Source: Betaproteobacteria bacterium
Lineage (GTDB): Bacteria > Pseudomonadota > Gammaproteobacteria > Burkholderiales > SG8-41
Direction of reading: 5' to 3'
DNA: 56,075 nucleotides
NCBI GenBank assembly: GCA_028292435.1
Contig: JAQGMI010000110.1
Coordinates: 1 to 56,075 of the forward strand
The position numbers and the translations under genes are program-made. Of the stretch, positions 1 through 8,757 are shown piece after piece. The notes beneath the pieces are model-generated. The model did no database searches and was not told the DNA's origin. It saw only the letters and a list, made by a program, of their open reading frames with translations. Each line of letters begins with the position of its first letter. Position 1 is the stretch's first letter.

Positions 1-3000
1 ACAGTTGACTGTGACTTGATCCGAGTTCGACCCGCTCTGGTTGCTGTCACCGGAATTTGCGTTTGTATTCGTTCCGCCGGTGGTGGATGCCGTGTTCGAG
101 CTTGTATTTCCAGAATTGGCTGTATTGGTATTGGTCGAACCCGAGCTGCCGCCGGTGGTTGTCCCCGTGGTGCTCATGCCTGTTCCGCCCGTCGTGCCGC
201 CCGGATCCGTGGATCCGGTTGACGCGGTCGTAGTGCCGCCCGGACCTGACGGTCCGGATGGACCGCCCGTTGATCCAGGAGTGCCTGGAGTACCGGTGCC
301 TCCGGGACCGCTGGGATCGGGTGTTCCAGATGGCGTTCCGCCGCCTGGAGTAGTCGGCCCGCCGGTGCCCGGACCGCCAGCGATCGGGCCGGGTGCCGAA
401 GGATCGGAGGTGCCGGGAGTAGTCGGTCCACCCGGTGTTCCGGGCGGCGTGGCGCCAAGGTCGCTCGGTGTAGTCGGTCCGCCAGTGCCGGGACCACCAG
501 CAATTGGACCCGGCGCAGATGGATCAGAGGTGCCCGGTGTAGTCGGTCCGCCCGGAGTTCCGGGTGGCGTGGCGCCAGGGTCGCTCGGTGTAGTCGGTCC
601 GCCAGTGCCGGGACCGCCCGCAATCGGGCCGGGTGCCGAAGGATCAGTGGTCCCGGGCGTAGTCGGTCCGCCCGGAGTTCCGGGTGGCGTGGCGCCAGGG
701 TCGCCCGGCGTAGTCGGGCCTCCGGTGCCGGGACCGCCCGCAATCGGGCCGGGTGCCGAAGGATCAGTGGTCCCGGGCGTAGTTGGTCCACCTGGAGTTC
801 CGAGTGGCGTGACTCCAGGATCGCCGGGCGTAGTCGGGCCGCCAGCGATTGGACCCGGCGCCGAAGGATCGGGCGTGCCAGGAGTTGTCGGTCCAGGAGT
901 TCCGGGTGGCGTGACTCCAGGGTCGCCGGGCGTAGTTGGACCGCCAGCAGTCGGACCCGGCACAAGTGGATCGATAGTTGTCGGCGGAGGCGTACCGGGG
1001 TCGGGCGGAGTAGTGCCCGGACCGCCAGCGATCGGACCTGGCGCAGATGGGTCAGACGTGCCGGGTGGACCGCTGGGATCAGGCGGTGGAGTTATGGGAC
1101 CGCCAGCGAATGGATCGGGTGTCACCGGCGTCGACGGATCGGGCCCGCCGGGATCAGGAAGTATGGGACCGCCAGCGACAGGATCCGGCGTGCCGGGCGG
1201 TGTCCCTGGTGTGCCGGGTGTTACCGGCGTCCCCGGCGTCGTTGGATCGGGGCCGCCGGGATCCGGCGGTGGAAGTACGGGGCCCAAAGCAGTCGGATCC
1301 GGTGTTCCTGGATCGGGCGTACCGGGATCCGGCGGTGGAAGTACGGGACCGACAGCGGTCGGATCCGGTGTTCCCGGATCGGGCGTGCCCGGATCAGTCG
1401 GTGGAAGTACGGGACCGACCGCGGTTGGATCTGGCGTCACTGGTGGCGTCACCGGCGTCACTGGATCAGGCGGGGTGGTTGGCGTCGTGCCCGGGTCCGG
1501 TGGAGTCGACGGGTCGGGGTCCGGCGGCACATAAGCAATCACGATCACGCCCGGGTCGCCCGGGTCTGTCGTCGGTGTAGGGGGTGTGGGGCCGCCGGTG
1601 ACAGGGCCGGGAGGCGTAGTGCCAGGAGGCGTAGTCGGGCCCGGTGGCGTCGTGCCTGGCGGCGAAGTTGGCGGCGGGGTTGTCGATGGAGGCGTAACAG
1701 AGCCGACGGGACCGGTGGTCGGATCAGGCGACGGTCCTGCAGTACCGGGACCGCCGGGTCCGGTGCCGCCGGGTCCGGGACCGCCGGGTCCGGGACTGCC
1801 GCCACTTGGTCCACCGCCGCCCGGCACTACGCCGGTACCCGGCGTCGGCGTTCCGCCCGCTGTCCATGCCGTGATACCGGTGGGAATCGTGCCGCTCGTT
1901 CCGCTCGAGCCGGTCGTAATCGTGGCCGCGGTGTGCGTAAAGATCGTGCCCGTCGTTGACACGGTAAGCGTGCGGCTGCCGATGTTGAATGGTGTCACGC
2001 CGGTGACTGAATCCGATCCGGTGTGAACGTTTCCTGTGAGCGTATTGCTGCCGCCGGTCGTGCCGCTAATTGTTATTGCCGCGGTTGGATTGAACTTGTT
2101 GAGCAGGTCGAGCGCGTAATTGGTGTTGATTGTCTGCTTCGTTCCGACCAGACCGACGAGCGCACTCGAAACGGTTGTCGAAGCGTTGCTGATCAGCATG
2201 CCCGACAACGCAGGCAGCGCGCTGACTGTGGTCGACAAGAGGGCGCCGGCAGCGCCCGCGCCGGCGACGGTAATCGTATCGCCAACGCTGATGCTGGCGT
2301 TCGACGCAACGATCAACGTGCCCGTCGCTGCGTTGATGGTTCCGGTGGTCGTGAAGGGGATGCCCAATCCGAACGCGGGTGTGATGGTTACCGTGGCATT
2401 GGTTACCGTAGTCCCGGCGTTCAGGTTCAGCCCCACCTGCGGACCGAGGGCGGTGATCGCCGCCGTCAATGTCCCGCCGCCCGGTCCGGCGCCGTAGACA
2501 TCGACGGTGTTGCCGACGGCAAAGCCGCTCGCGCTGTTTACGGTGATTACGCTCGAACCTGCAGTCGCGCTGCCGACTGTGTTGGTGTGGTAGTCGATCG
2601 AGTTATGAACGCCGATGACGTTCGAGAGCGTGAACGGCTGCAATGTAACCTTGACGTTTGCCGCCGTCGTGTAATTAGAGGCGGCGCTGGGCAACGCGAG
2701 CGAATTCGCCTTGAAGAGGAGATTGGCGCCGGTGCTGTCTAGCGCTTCGAGCGAAATGCCGCCCGCGCCCCCCGCGACCAGCGCGAGATTGCCGACTGTG
2801 CCGACGTTGTGCGCCACGATGTTGCCGGTGGTCGAGACATTCAGATTGCGCGCGCCGAGACTTAGCGCACCATCGTTACCTATGAATACGTCGCCCGTCT
2901 GGCGCGGTGTTCCGGCGATGCCAACCGGGAAAGTCGGCGGGAACGTGCCGCTGGTATCGCCGCCGATCGTGATATTGGCCTGCGGATGAAACTGGTTTAA

Positions 3001-6000
3001 CAACGCCGAAGAGTAGTTCGTGGCGCCCGCGCCGACCGCCGCGTTGGTGACGGCAGCGGCTGCTACCGTCGCGGATGCCGCGTCGTTGATCGAGACCGTC
3101 GTACCCGCGATCGAAATAATTGAAGTCGTCAGGGCCGTTCCGCCGGCACCGGCACCGGCAATGACGATGGTATCGCCGACCGCAAAGCCGGTCCCGGATG
3201 CAACGGTCAGCATTTTCGAATCGACGGCAATGTCGATACCGCCAGTAGTGGCCTGATGCGGCAATTCGGTTCCGGTCGCGTTGTGGATGCCGATTGCATT
3301 GGTGGTCGTGAAGGGCTGAAGCAGGACGTTCACGCCGGGAGTAGTGAGCGCAGTGGTGATCGTTAAACCATCGGCGCGCAGCAGGATGTTCTGGCCCGAA
3401 CTGCTCAACAGAGTGATTGTCTGTCTGGCGCCCGCGGCTTCAGAACTCAGCGCAAGGTTGCCGGTGACATTGATCGACGCCGCGCTCAGGTCGCCGCCGG
3501 TGCGCAATGTTACGTTACCTGCGCGTAAATCCTTGTTCTCGCCGATCTTGTAAGTCGATGTGCTGTCGGGCACCGTCGTCCACGTGCTTGCGATGATGAT
3601 CTTGTGCGCGTCGTTGCTGACGATGGTTGCAATCTGACCAACACCCGTGCCGCCGGTGATTTCGATTTTTCTGCCGGCGTGCTGGTTGGTTGCGAACGTG
3701 TGGTTGTTATCGGTGAGGGAGGAGGCGGGAACCGTCGCGCCGCTCGACGCGGTACCGGTGCTTGCGACGTCCTGCACGCCCAGCGTAAAAGCCGTCAACG
3801 GGCCGGTGTGAGCGGTGTTGTCGATCGTCGCGTCCTTGCTGCCGTTCAGCAACAAGGAGCCGACGTTGGTCTTGAGATCGAAAGTGCCTTTTGCCAGTTC
3901 GGCCGAAAGGTTAAGCAGGCTGCCCTCGAGATTGCCGGAGCCCGAAGTCACCGCCTTGGTGTCGGCAACGAGGAAGAGCAGCAGCTGGCCGGTTCGATCG
4001 GTGGCCAGGTACGACGGATCATCGGCGAGCGTTGGCGCGTTTTTGATACCGGCCACGATGGGCTGATTGATCGAGAGCGCGGTGGTGCCGGCGGCGAGCG
4101 ACGATGTGGCGTTTGTCGACAGTGAAATGTTCGCGTCGGTGTAGTTTGCCTTAGTGTTCGAAGTCGCAGGCGCCACCAACATGGCGCGCGTGGTCAGGCC
4201 GGTGACGCCGCCGACCGTGCCGACCGTGACAGCGCCCGTGTCGACGTAACTGATGCCGCCGGTGACATCGCCCGCCAGCGTGGTGACGTGGTTCGCTGAT
4301 CCTGTTCCATTGAGGTTGTAAGGCCCGTAGCCTTTCATTACCAGTTGGCTCGCAGTCAGCGAGCCGCCCGTCTGCGTGTAGCCGCTCGGCAGCTTTGAAT
4401 CAAGCGTGACGGTACCGACAGCGACGATGCTCTGGTCGGTGTGATACACGTTCGCGTTGGTTACCGCCGTCTGTGCGGCGGCTGCGAGCGTAATCGTGTT
4501 GCCCGCAATGCTCGAGATCGTCGTTGCAAGATCGGCGCCGCTCGCGCCGGCACCCGCCACGAGTATTGCGTCGCCCATCGCATAGCCCGCGCCCGATGCG
4601 ACCGTCAGCGTCGTCGAACTCGCGCTGGCGGTGCCGGTCGTCGGCGCGCCGCCGATGAACGTCGGCTTCGCGACGAATGCATTAATTACGGCTGTCGAAG
4701 CGGCTGTCGCGAGAGTAATCGTGTTGCCGGAAATATTCGAAATCGTAGTCGCGAGGTCTTTGCCGTTTGCGCCCGCGCCCGGGACAACGATGCGGTCACC
4801 GATGGCGAGTCCGCTGGTCGATGCGACTGTGAGTGAAGTCGAACTTTGCGCGATGGTGCCTGTCGTGGAAAGCCGCGTCACGACGGCGCCTGCGACGGTC
4901 GCGCCGGCGGAGCGGCCTTTGGTGACGTTGACGCCGGTAACCGACGTGGTCGCGGGATTGGCGAGCGTTAATGTCGTGCCTGCAATCGCCATGATCGTGG
5001 TTGTCAAGGTGGCGCCGGCATCGCCGGCGCCGGCTATCGAGATTTGATCGTTGATGTTCAGGCCGGTGGCTGAGCCGACCGCGAGGGACTTTCCGTCGGT
5101 GACGATATTGATTGTGCCCGTCGTGGTGCTGGACACTGTGATCACGTTGCCGGCAATTGCGGTAATGACGGTGTTCAAATCCGTACCGCCGGCACCGGCG
5201 CCGGCAACGACGATTCGATCGCCGACTGAGAGACCCGCGCTCGATCCGACCGTCAAAGTGTTGCCGCCGGACACGATGCTTCCGGTCGTGGTGAGGCCGG
5301 TCGTCAGCGTGACATTGTTTGCGTGGATTCCTTTGATGCCATCAACCGTCGAAATGCTGAATGAATTCAGGTTGCGCAGATTTACGTCGCCGGTCGTGTT
5401 GATTGCGACCGTGCGCAAGTCGTTGTTGACCTCGGTCAGCGTAACGTTGGCAGCGCCGGTTTGCGCGGCAAACCCGCCGGGCGTGACGACTTTCGTATTG
5501 ACAGCTTGCGTGATTGCGCCAGTCGAATTGATCGAGAATGCGCCCTGCGTTGACGTCAGCACCATGTCGCCATCGAAGGTGACGGTGCCGGCCTTGCTCG
5601 TGCTGCTGCCGATGCGCAACGTGTTGGTACTGACGTTCAATAGTTCTGCCTGACTCAATCCTGCGCCGGTCGCGCCGAGTCCGAGCGTGAAGGCCGTGCC
5701 CGCGGTCTTGGGCTGCAACGTGACCGTGGTCCCGGAAATCGCCGCATTCAACCCGAAGTCGTCCGCGCTTAGTGTCGTGGTGCCGGTGCCGTTCGGGGCG
5801 ATCGCCTGATTAACGGTGAGAATCGGCGCGGAAATACTGATGTCGCCGTTTGCGGCCGTGGTGCTTACGCCGGTGGGACTGCCAACGATTGAGACGCCAC
5901 CGATGTTGAGGGTGCCCGCAGTTTTCGCGACAAAAATGCTCGCCGGCGCCTGCGCGACAAAATTCGCCGCCGCCACCGCGAGTGGGGTGCCTGAACTGCC

Positions 6001-8706
6001 GATGCCGCCGGTGCCGGTTTTCAGCGCGAGACCATTGGCCGTGACGGTGCCCGAACCGGTGATTGCGCCGCCGCTGTTGAGGAACACGTCGTTGGTAGCA
6101 GCGCCGACCGCTGCATTGACCGCAATGTTGTTGTTGCCGGTCGTCGCGAGCGTTACGCCACTGGCGCCGCCGGCGGAAATGCTACTGCCGGCTGTAAGCG
6201 TGCCACTGTTCGCTGTCACGCTCACGTTGCCGCTGACGGCGGTGCTGACGGCGCCGGTCACATTGACGGCGCCGGTATTCGATACGTTGACCGAGCCGCC
6301 GCCCGCCTGGGTGATGCCGCTAACGGTTAGTGTCGTGGCGGTATTGGTCAATGCGATGTTGCCGCCGGTGATGTTGTTTGCGCTGAAATTGCCGATGGTG
6401 TTGGCATTGCCGAGCGCCAAGCCATTGGCGGTGCTGGCGATGACAGCGCTGGCGTTAATCAAGGTGGTCGCGTTTTGGGTCACACCGTTGCTGATGTTGT
6501 TGCCAGCGCCAATGACTACGCGGCCGGAAGTTGCATTGATGTTGCCCAGCGCTGCGGTCGTCGCATGGCCAATGGTTACAGCTGAATTCGACACGCTGGT
6601 GGTGGTAAGCGTGCTCGCGTTAAATTGCGCCGCGCCGGTTCCCGCATCAATGGTGATCGTGCCGGCGCCGGCGTTAACCGTGGTTCCGCTGGCCGCAGTG
6701 ACGCCGCCGGAACCCGACGTCAAACTGATTGAACCGCCGCCCGTATTGATGGCCGCATTGGCGACGATCGCGCTGCCGGCCTGGCCCGTTACGGTTAGCG
6801 CGCCGCCGGATGTCGTAATTGCGCCGAGGGTAATGTTGCCGGTGTTGGCGAGAACGCTTGTTGCGCCGGTACTGTCGGATGCCAGCGCGCCGCTGCTAAT
6901 GGTCACGCCCTGACTGGCGCCCGTGATGGCAGAACCGCTGGCCATGAAAAATTGCGCGGCGCCGGCGTCACGCTGCGCCGCAGTCGCGGCACCGTCGTTG
7001 ACTGTCGCGCTGAATGCGCCGCCGTTCATCGCGACCGTGACGCCGCCGCTGCTCCCGGCGATGTTTGGTGTTGCGGTGGCGACACCGAGGATGGTGCTGG
7101 CCAGAATGATATTGCGGCCGGCCTGAAGGGTCAGAGATTTGTTAACGGTGGCGAGACCGCCTGTCGTTACATCGACATTAGTCTCTACCGAAATATCGGT
7201 GCTCGCCTGCAGCGTCACATTCGCGGTGCCGAGTGCCGTGACGAGGTTGGCCGCGCTGAGCTGCGATATGCCGCCCGCGTTTTCGGCGAACTGGTCATTG
7301 GTGGCGAGCGGGTCTACGCCGCCGTTAATGCGAATATATTTGGGATCGAGCAGCAACGTGCCCGTTGTTCCCCACGCAGCGCGCAAGTCCACGCTGCCGT
7401 TGAAGACCAGCGACTCTTTGCCCGACACCTCGACCGCTCCGCCGTTGCCGGACTGGGCGCCGCCGCGCGCACTAATGCTGCCGAAGTAGCGCGTGACGTC
7501 GTCCGCCCAGACGATGACTTTGCCGCCGTCGCCGGTTTCGCGCGCATCGGCGTTTATCTGCACATTCGATCCAACGTATGTGCGCTGCGCGTTCTGAACC
7601 GCGGCGTTTTGGCCCTGATAATCTCCGCCGATCAGAATCGAGCCGCCCGCGGTGCGACCTGACGCATCAATGCTTGCGTTGTCCGTCAGGCCGACACGTT
7701 CGCCGAGCACTTGTACTTTGCCACCCGCGCCGCTATCGCCGCTGGCAGTGACGACGCCCGAAACCGATGTCGTGCCGCTGACGGCTTGCAGGGTCACTGC
7801 ACCACCGCGCGGACCGCTCGCATCGATGCGACCGCCGGCAATCACGTCGCCACCGTCGCCGGTGAGGAAAATTGCGCCATCGCGCTCGGTCGTGCCGCGA
7901 GCCTGCACTATGCCACTGTTGTTGACGACGGTCGCGCTCAAGTCGCGTGCGACAGAGGCCGTCATCAGGACGCGCCCGCCGTCGGCCAGAACCTGGCCCG
8001 TGTTGGCAACGCCCGCGAGTTGCGCGAGCGTTTTCTCGTTGACCGCGAAGTTGATGAGGTTGTCGCCCGCTATGTCGAGCGTGAACTTGCCGGCGGCGGC
8101 GAGCACCGAAGTGCCGAGCCGCGCTTCAACGATGCCGTTGTTGGCGGCGTAATCGCCGGCCAGCACGACATAGCCACCGGGTGTCGCGCGGATCACGCCG
8201 TCATTGATTACCGCGGCGCGCGCGGGTGATGATGGATCGCGGCTGAAAATATAACGGCCTGCCATGAAATCGCTGTCACGGATGTTGAGCGTGGTCGCGA
8301 CGATGCCGGTTACGTCGACTACGGCGTTAGGTCCGAAATAGACGCCGTTCGGATTGACCAGAAATACCTGGCCGTTCGCCGACAGGCTGCCAAGTATCGA
8401 CGACGGATTGGCGCTGATGACGCGATTCAGAACGACGGAACTGGAACTCGGTTGTACGAACACTACCGAGTTCGGCGCGCCAATCGAAAAATTCTGCCAG
8501 TTAATGACGGCTTTGTCGGAGCCTTGCGTGATGCGTTGCTGCGTGGGGCTGACGTTGACAATCGAAGCGGTGCCCTGCGTGACCACGCCGCCGGTCGGCA
8601 CTTGCCCGAATGCCGCGCCCGGCGCGAGCGTGACCGCGAACGCGAGCAGTCCCGCATTGCTTAAGGCGAGTGTGAGTGGCCGGAGCCTGAATTCAGCGCG
8701 TTTCAT
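1..8706 (-). CDS. TpsA: giant filamentous-hemagglutinin-type exoprotein, C-terminus beyond window
   Basis: Two-partner-secreted adhesin exported through the TpsB pore encoded just upstream. The reading frame stays open for 2902 codons from the ATG at 8706 to the window edge, so the gene is partial. The first ~35 residues are a signal peptide (LTLALSNAGLLAFAV core, then AAFGQ). Residues ~40-130 form the TPS/haemagglutination-activity domain, with NWQNFSIG, VVLNRV and GQVFLVNPNGVYFG. A long beta-helix of Gly/Ala/Thr/Asn-rich repeats follows (FTLDIAGDNLINF, ITLGAITTSGGALTV). It is interrupted by seven 'GD-I-V-GAG' modules (codons between 5300 and 2140). From about position 1860 to the edge the protein is a Pro/Thr/Gly-rich repeat tail, ending in Ser/Asn/Thr-rich sequence. 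The start has no clear Shine-Dalgarno and lies 51 bp after tpsB, consistent with co-transcription. The family is secure; the ligand is unknown. This frame was partly missed by automated calling because it has no stop in the window. Confidence 0.93.
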   Translation of the reverse strand, partial: MKRAEFRLRPLTLALSNAGLLAFAVTLAPGAAFGQVPTGGVVTQGTASIVNVSPTQQRITQGSDKAVINWQNFSIGAPNSVVFVQPSSSSVVLNRVISANPSSILGSLSANGQVFLVNPNGVYFGPNAVVDVTGIVATTLNIRDSDFMAGRYIFSRDPSSPARAAVINDGVIRATPGGYVVLAGDYAANNGIVEARLGTSVLAAAGKFTLDIAGDNLINFAVNEKTLAQLAGVANTGQVLADGGRVLMTASVARDLSATVVNNSGIVQARGTTERDGAIFLTGDGGDVIAGGRIDASGPRGGAVTLQAVSGTTSVSGVVTASGDSGAGGKVQVLGERVGLTDNASIDASGRTAGGSILIGGDYQGQNAAVQNAQRTYVGSNVQINADARETGDGGKVIVWADDVTRYFGSISARGGAQSGNGGAVEVSGKESLVFNGSVDLRAAWGTTGTLLLDPKYIRINGGVDPLATNDQFAENAGGISQLSAANLVTALGTANVTLQASTDISVETNVDVTTGGLATVNKSLTLQAGRNIILASTILGVATATPNIAGSSGGVTVAMNGGAFSATVNDGAATAAQRDAGAAQFFMASGSAITGASQGVTISSGALASDSTGATSVLANTGNITLGAITTSGGALTVTGQAGSAIVANAAINTGGGSISLTSGSGGVTAASGTTVNAGAGTITIDAGTGAAQFNASTLTTTSVSNSAVTIGHATTAALGNINATSGRVVIGAGNNISNGVTQNATTLINASAVIASTANGLALGNANTIGNFSANNITGGNIALTNTATTLTVSGITQAGGGSVNVSNTGAVNVTGAVSTAVSGNVSVTANSGTLTAGSSISAGGASGVTLATTGNNNIAVNAAVGAATNDVFLNSGGAITGSGTVTANGLALKTGTGGIGSSGTPLAVAAANFVAQAPASIFVAKTAGTLNIGGVSIVGSPTGVSTTAANGDISISAPILTVNQAIAPNGTGTTTLSADDFGLNAAISGTTVTLQPKTAGTAFTLGLGATGAGLSQAELLNVSTNTLRIGSSTSKAGTVTFDGDMVLTSTQGAFSINSTGAITQAVNTKVVTPGGFAAQTGAANVTLTEVNNDLRTVAINTTGDVNLRNLNSFSISTVDGIKGIHANNVTLTTGLTTTGSIVSGGNTLTVGSSAGLSVGDRIVVAGAGAGGTDLNTVITAIAGNVITVSSTTTGTINIVTDGKSLAVGSATGLNINDQISIAGAGDAGATLTTTIMAIAGTTLTLANPATTSVTGVNVTKGRSAGATVAGAVVTRLSTTGTIAQSSTSLTVASTSGLAIGDRIVVPGAGANGKDLATTISNISGNTITLATAASTAVINAFVAKPTFIGGAPTTGTASASSTTLTVASGAGYAMGDAILVAGAGASGADLATTISSIAGNTITLAAAAQTAVTNANVYHTDQSIVAVGTVTLDSKLPSGYTQTGGSLTASQLVMKGYGPYNLNGTGSANHVTTLAGDVTGGISYVDTGAVTVGTVGGVTGLTTRAMLVAPATSNTKANYTDANISLSTNATSSLAAGTTALSINQPIVAGIKNAPTLADDPSYLATDRTGQLLLFLVADTKAVTSGSGNLEGSLLNLSAELAKGTFDLKTNVGSLLLNGSKDATIDNTAHTGPLTAFTLGVQDVASTGTASSGATVPASSLTDNNHTFATNQHAGRKIEITGGTGVGQIATIVSNDAHKIIIASTWTTVPDSTSTYKIGENKDLRAGNVTLRTGGDLSAASINVTGNLALSSEAAGARQTITLLSSSGQNILLRADGLTITTALTTPGVNVLLQPFTTTNAIGIHNATGTELPHQATTGGIDIAVDSKMLTVASGTGFAVGDTIVIAGAGAGGTALTTSIISIAGTTVSINDAASATVAAAAVTNAAVGAGATNYSSALLNQFHPQANITIGGDTSGTFPPTFPVGIAGTPRQTGDVFIGNDGALSLGARNLNVSTTGNIVAHNVGTVGNLALVAGGAGGISLEALDSTGANLLFKANSLALPSAASNYTTAANVKVTLQPFTLSNVIGVHNSIDYHTNTVGSATAGSSVITVNSASGFAVGNTVDVYGAGPGGGTLTAAITALGPQVGLNLNAGTTVTNATVTITPAFGLGIPFTTTGTINAATGTLIVASNASISVGDTITVAGAGAAGALLSTTVSALPALSGMLISNASTTVSSALVGLVGTKQTINTNYALDLLNKFNPTAAITISGTTGGSNTLTGNVHTGSDSVTGVTPFNIGSRTLTVSTTGTIFTHTAATITTGSSGTSGTIPTGITAWTAGGTPTPGTGVVPGGGGPSGGSPGPGGPGPGGTGPGGPGTAGPSPDPTTGPVGSVTPPSTTPPPTSPPGTTPPGPTTPPGTTPPGPVTGGPTPPTPTTDPGDPGVIVIAYVPPDPDPSTPPDPGTTPTTPPDPVTPVTPPVTPDPTAVGPVLPPTDPGTPDPGTPDPTAVGPVLPPPDPGTPDPGTPDPTALGPVLPPPDPGGPDPTTPGTPVTPGTPGTPPGTPDPVAGGPILPDPGGPDPSTPVTPDPFAGGPITPPPDPSGPPGTSDPSAPGPIAGGPGTTPPDPGTPPPTTIDPLVPGPTAGGPTTPGDPGVTPPGTPGPTTPGTPDPSAPGPIAGGPTTPGDPGVTPLGTPGGPTTPGTTDPSAPGPIAGGPGTGGPTTPGDPGATPPGTPGGPTTPGTTDPSAPGPIAGGPGTGGPTTPSDPGATPPGTPGGPTTPGTSDPSAPGPIAGGPGTGGPTTPSDLGATPPGTPGGPTTPGTSDPSAPGPIAGGPGTGGPTTPGGGTPSGTPDPSGPGGTGTPGTPGSTGGPSGPSGPGGTTTASTGSTDPGGTTGGTGMSTTGTTTGGSSGSTNTNTANSGNTSSNTASTTGGTNTNANSGDSNQSGSNSDQVTVNC
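351..950 (-). repeat. 120-bp tandem repeat in tpsA Pro-rich tail
   Basis: Anchors of the sequence TAGTCGG recur at 351, 471, 591 and 711, and a shortened fifth copy starts near 831. The period is exactly 120 bp (40 codons), so the tpsA frame is kept. On the coding strand one unit reads as Pro/Gly/Thr blocks such as TPGTTDPSAPGPIAGGPGTG. Copies differ mainly at third codon positions, which suggests an old array under protein-level selection. Confidence 0.9.
1268..1465 (-). repeat. 66-bp tandem repeat in tpsA Pro-rich tail
   Basis: The block GGTGGAAGTACGGG recurs at 1268, 1334 and 1400, a period of 66 bp (22 codons). On the coding strand it encodes a unit of the type DPTAVGPVLPPPDPGTPDPG. It is in frame with the 120-bp array and forms the part of the tail nearer the beta-helix. 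Confidence 0.85.
2140..3256 (-). repeat. Three 'GD-I-V-GAG' protein modules within tpsA
   Basis: On the coding strand, three diverged copies of a ~55-residue module lie at about 3256-3030, 2590-2390 and 2365-2140. Each has the order LTVASGxGFAVGDTIVIAGAG, then a Gly-x-x-Leu-Thr-Thr-x-Ile stretch, then a Thr-Val-x-x-Ala-Val ending. Similar modules are familiar to me from phage tail-spike and pectin-lyase-like proteins, though I could not test this. Between copies the protein has FHA-type segments such as LLNKFNPTAAITISG. Confidence 0.7.
4440..5300 (-). repeat. Four further 'GD-I-V-GAG' modules within tpsA
   Basis: Four almost contiguous copies occupy about 5300-5110, 5107-4910, 4870-4650 and 4640-4440 on the coding strand. 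Readings include LSVGDRIVVAGAGAGG, LNINDQISIAGAGDAG, LAIGDRIVVPGAGANG and YAMGDAILVAGAGASG. Each is followed by an 'ITxIxGNTITL' stretch. The close spacing contrasts with the dispersed set nearer the tail and suggests local duplication. Confidence 0.7.
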
Positions 8707-8757
8707 GTCAATTTTTTGCGCCAAAGTGAGCGGGAAGTCGCGTCATCGGCGAGTCCG

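Noticed and set aside
349..1465. CRISPR-like array
   Set aside because: Repeats are contiguous, in frame and protein-coding, with no unique spacers.
41..1534. Plus-strand open frame of 497 codons reading as collagen-like Gly-Pro repeats
   Set aside because: It is the complement of the Pro/Thr/Gly tail of tpsA. The minus frame continues unbroken into the TPS domain and signal peptide, while the plus frame has no ribosome-binding site or start context.
5816..6913. Plus-strand open frame of 365 codons opposite tpsA
   Set aside because: Hydrophobic Ala/Pro/Val composition is the mirror of the Gly/Ala/Thr-rich beta-helix codons; no family features.
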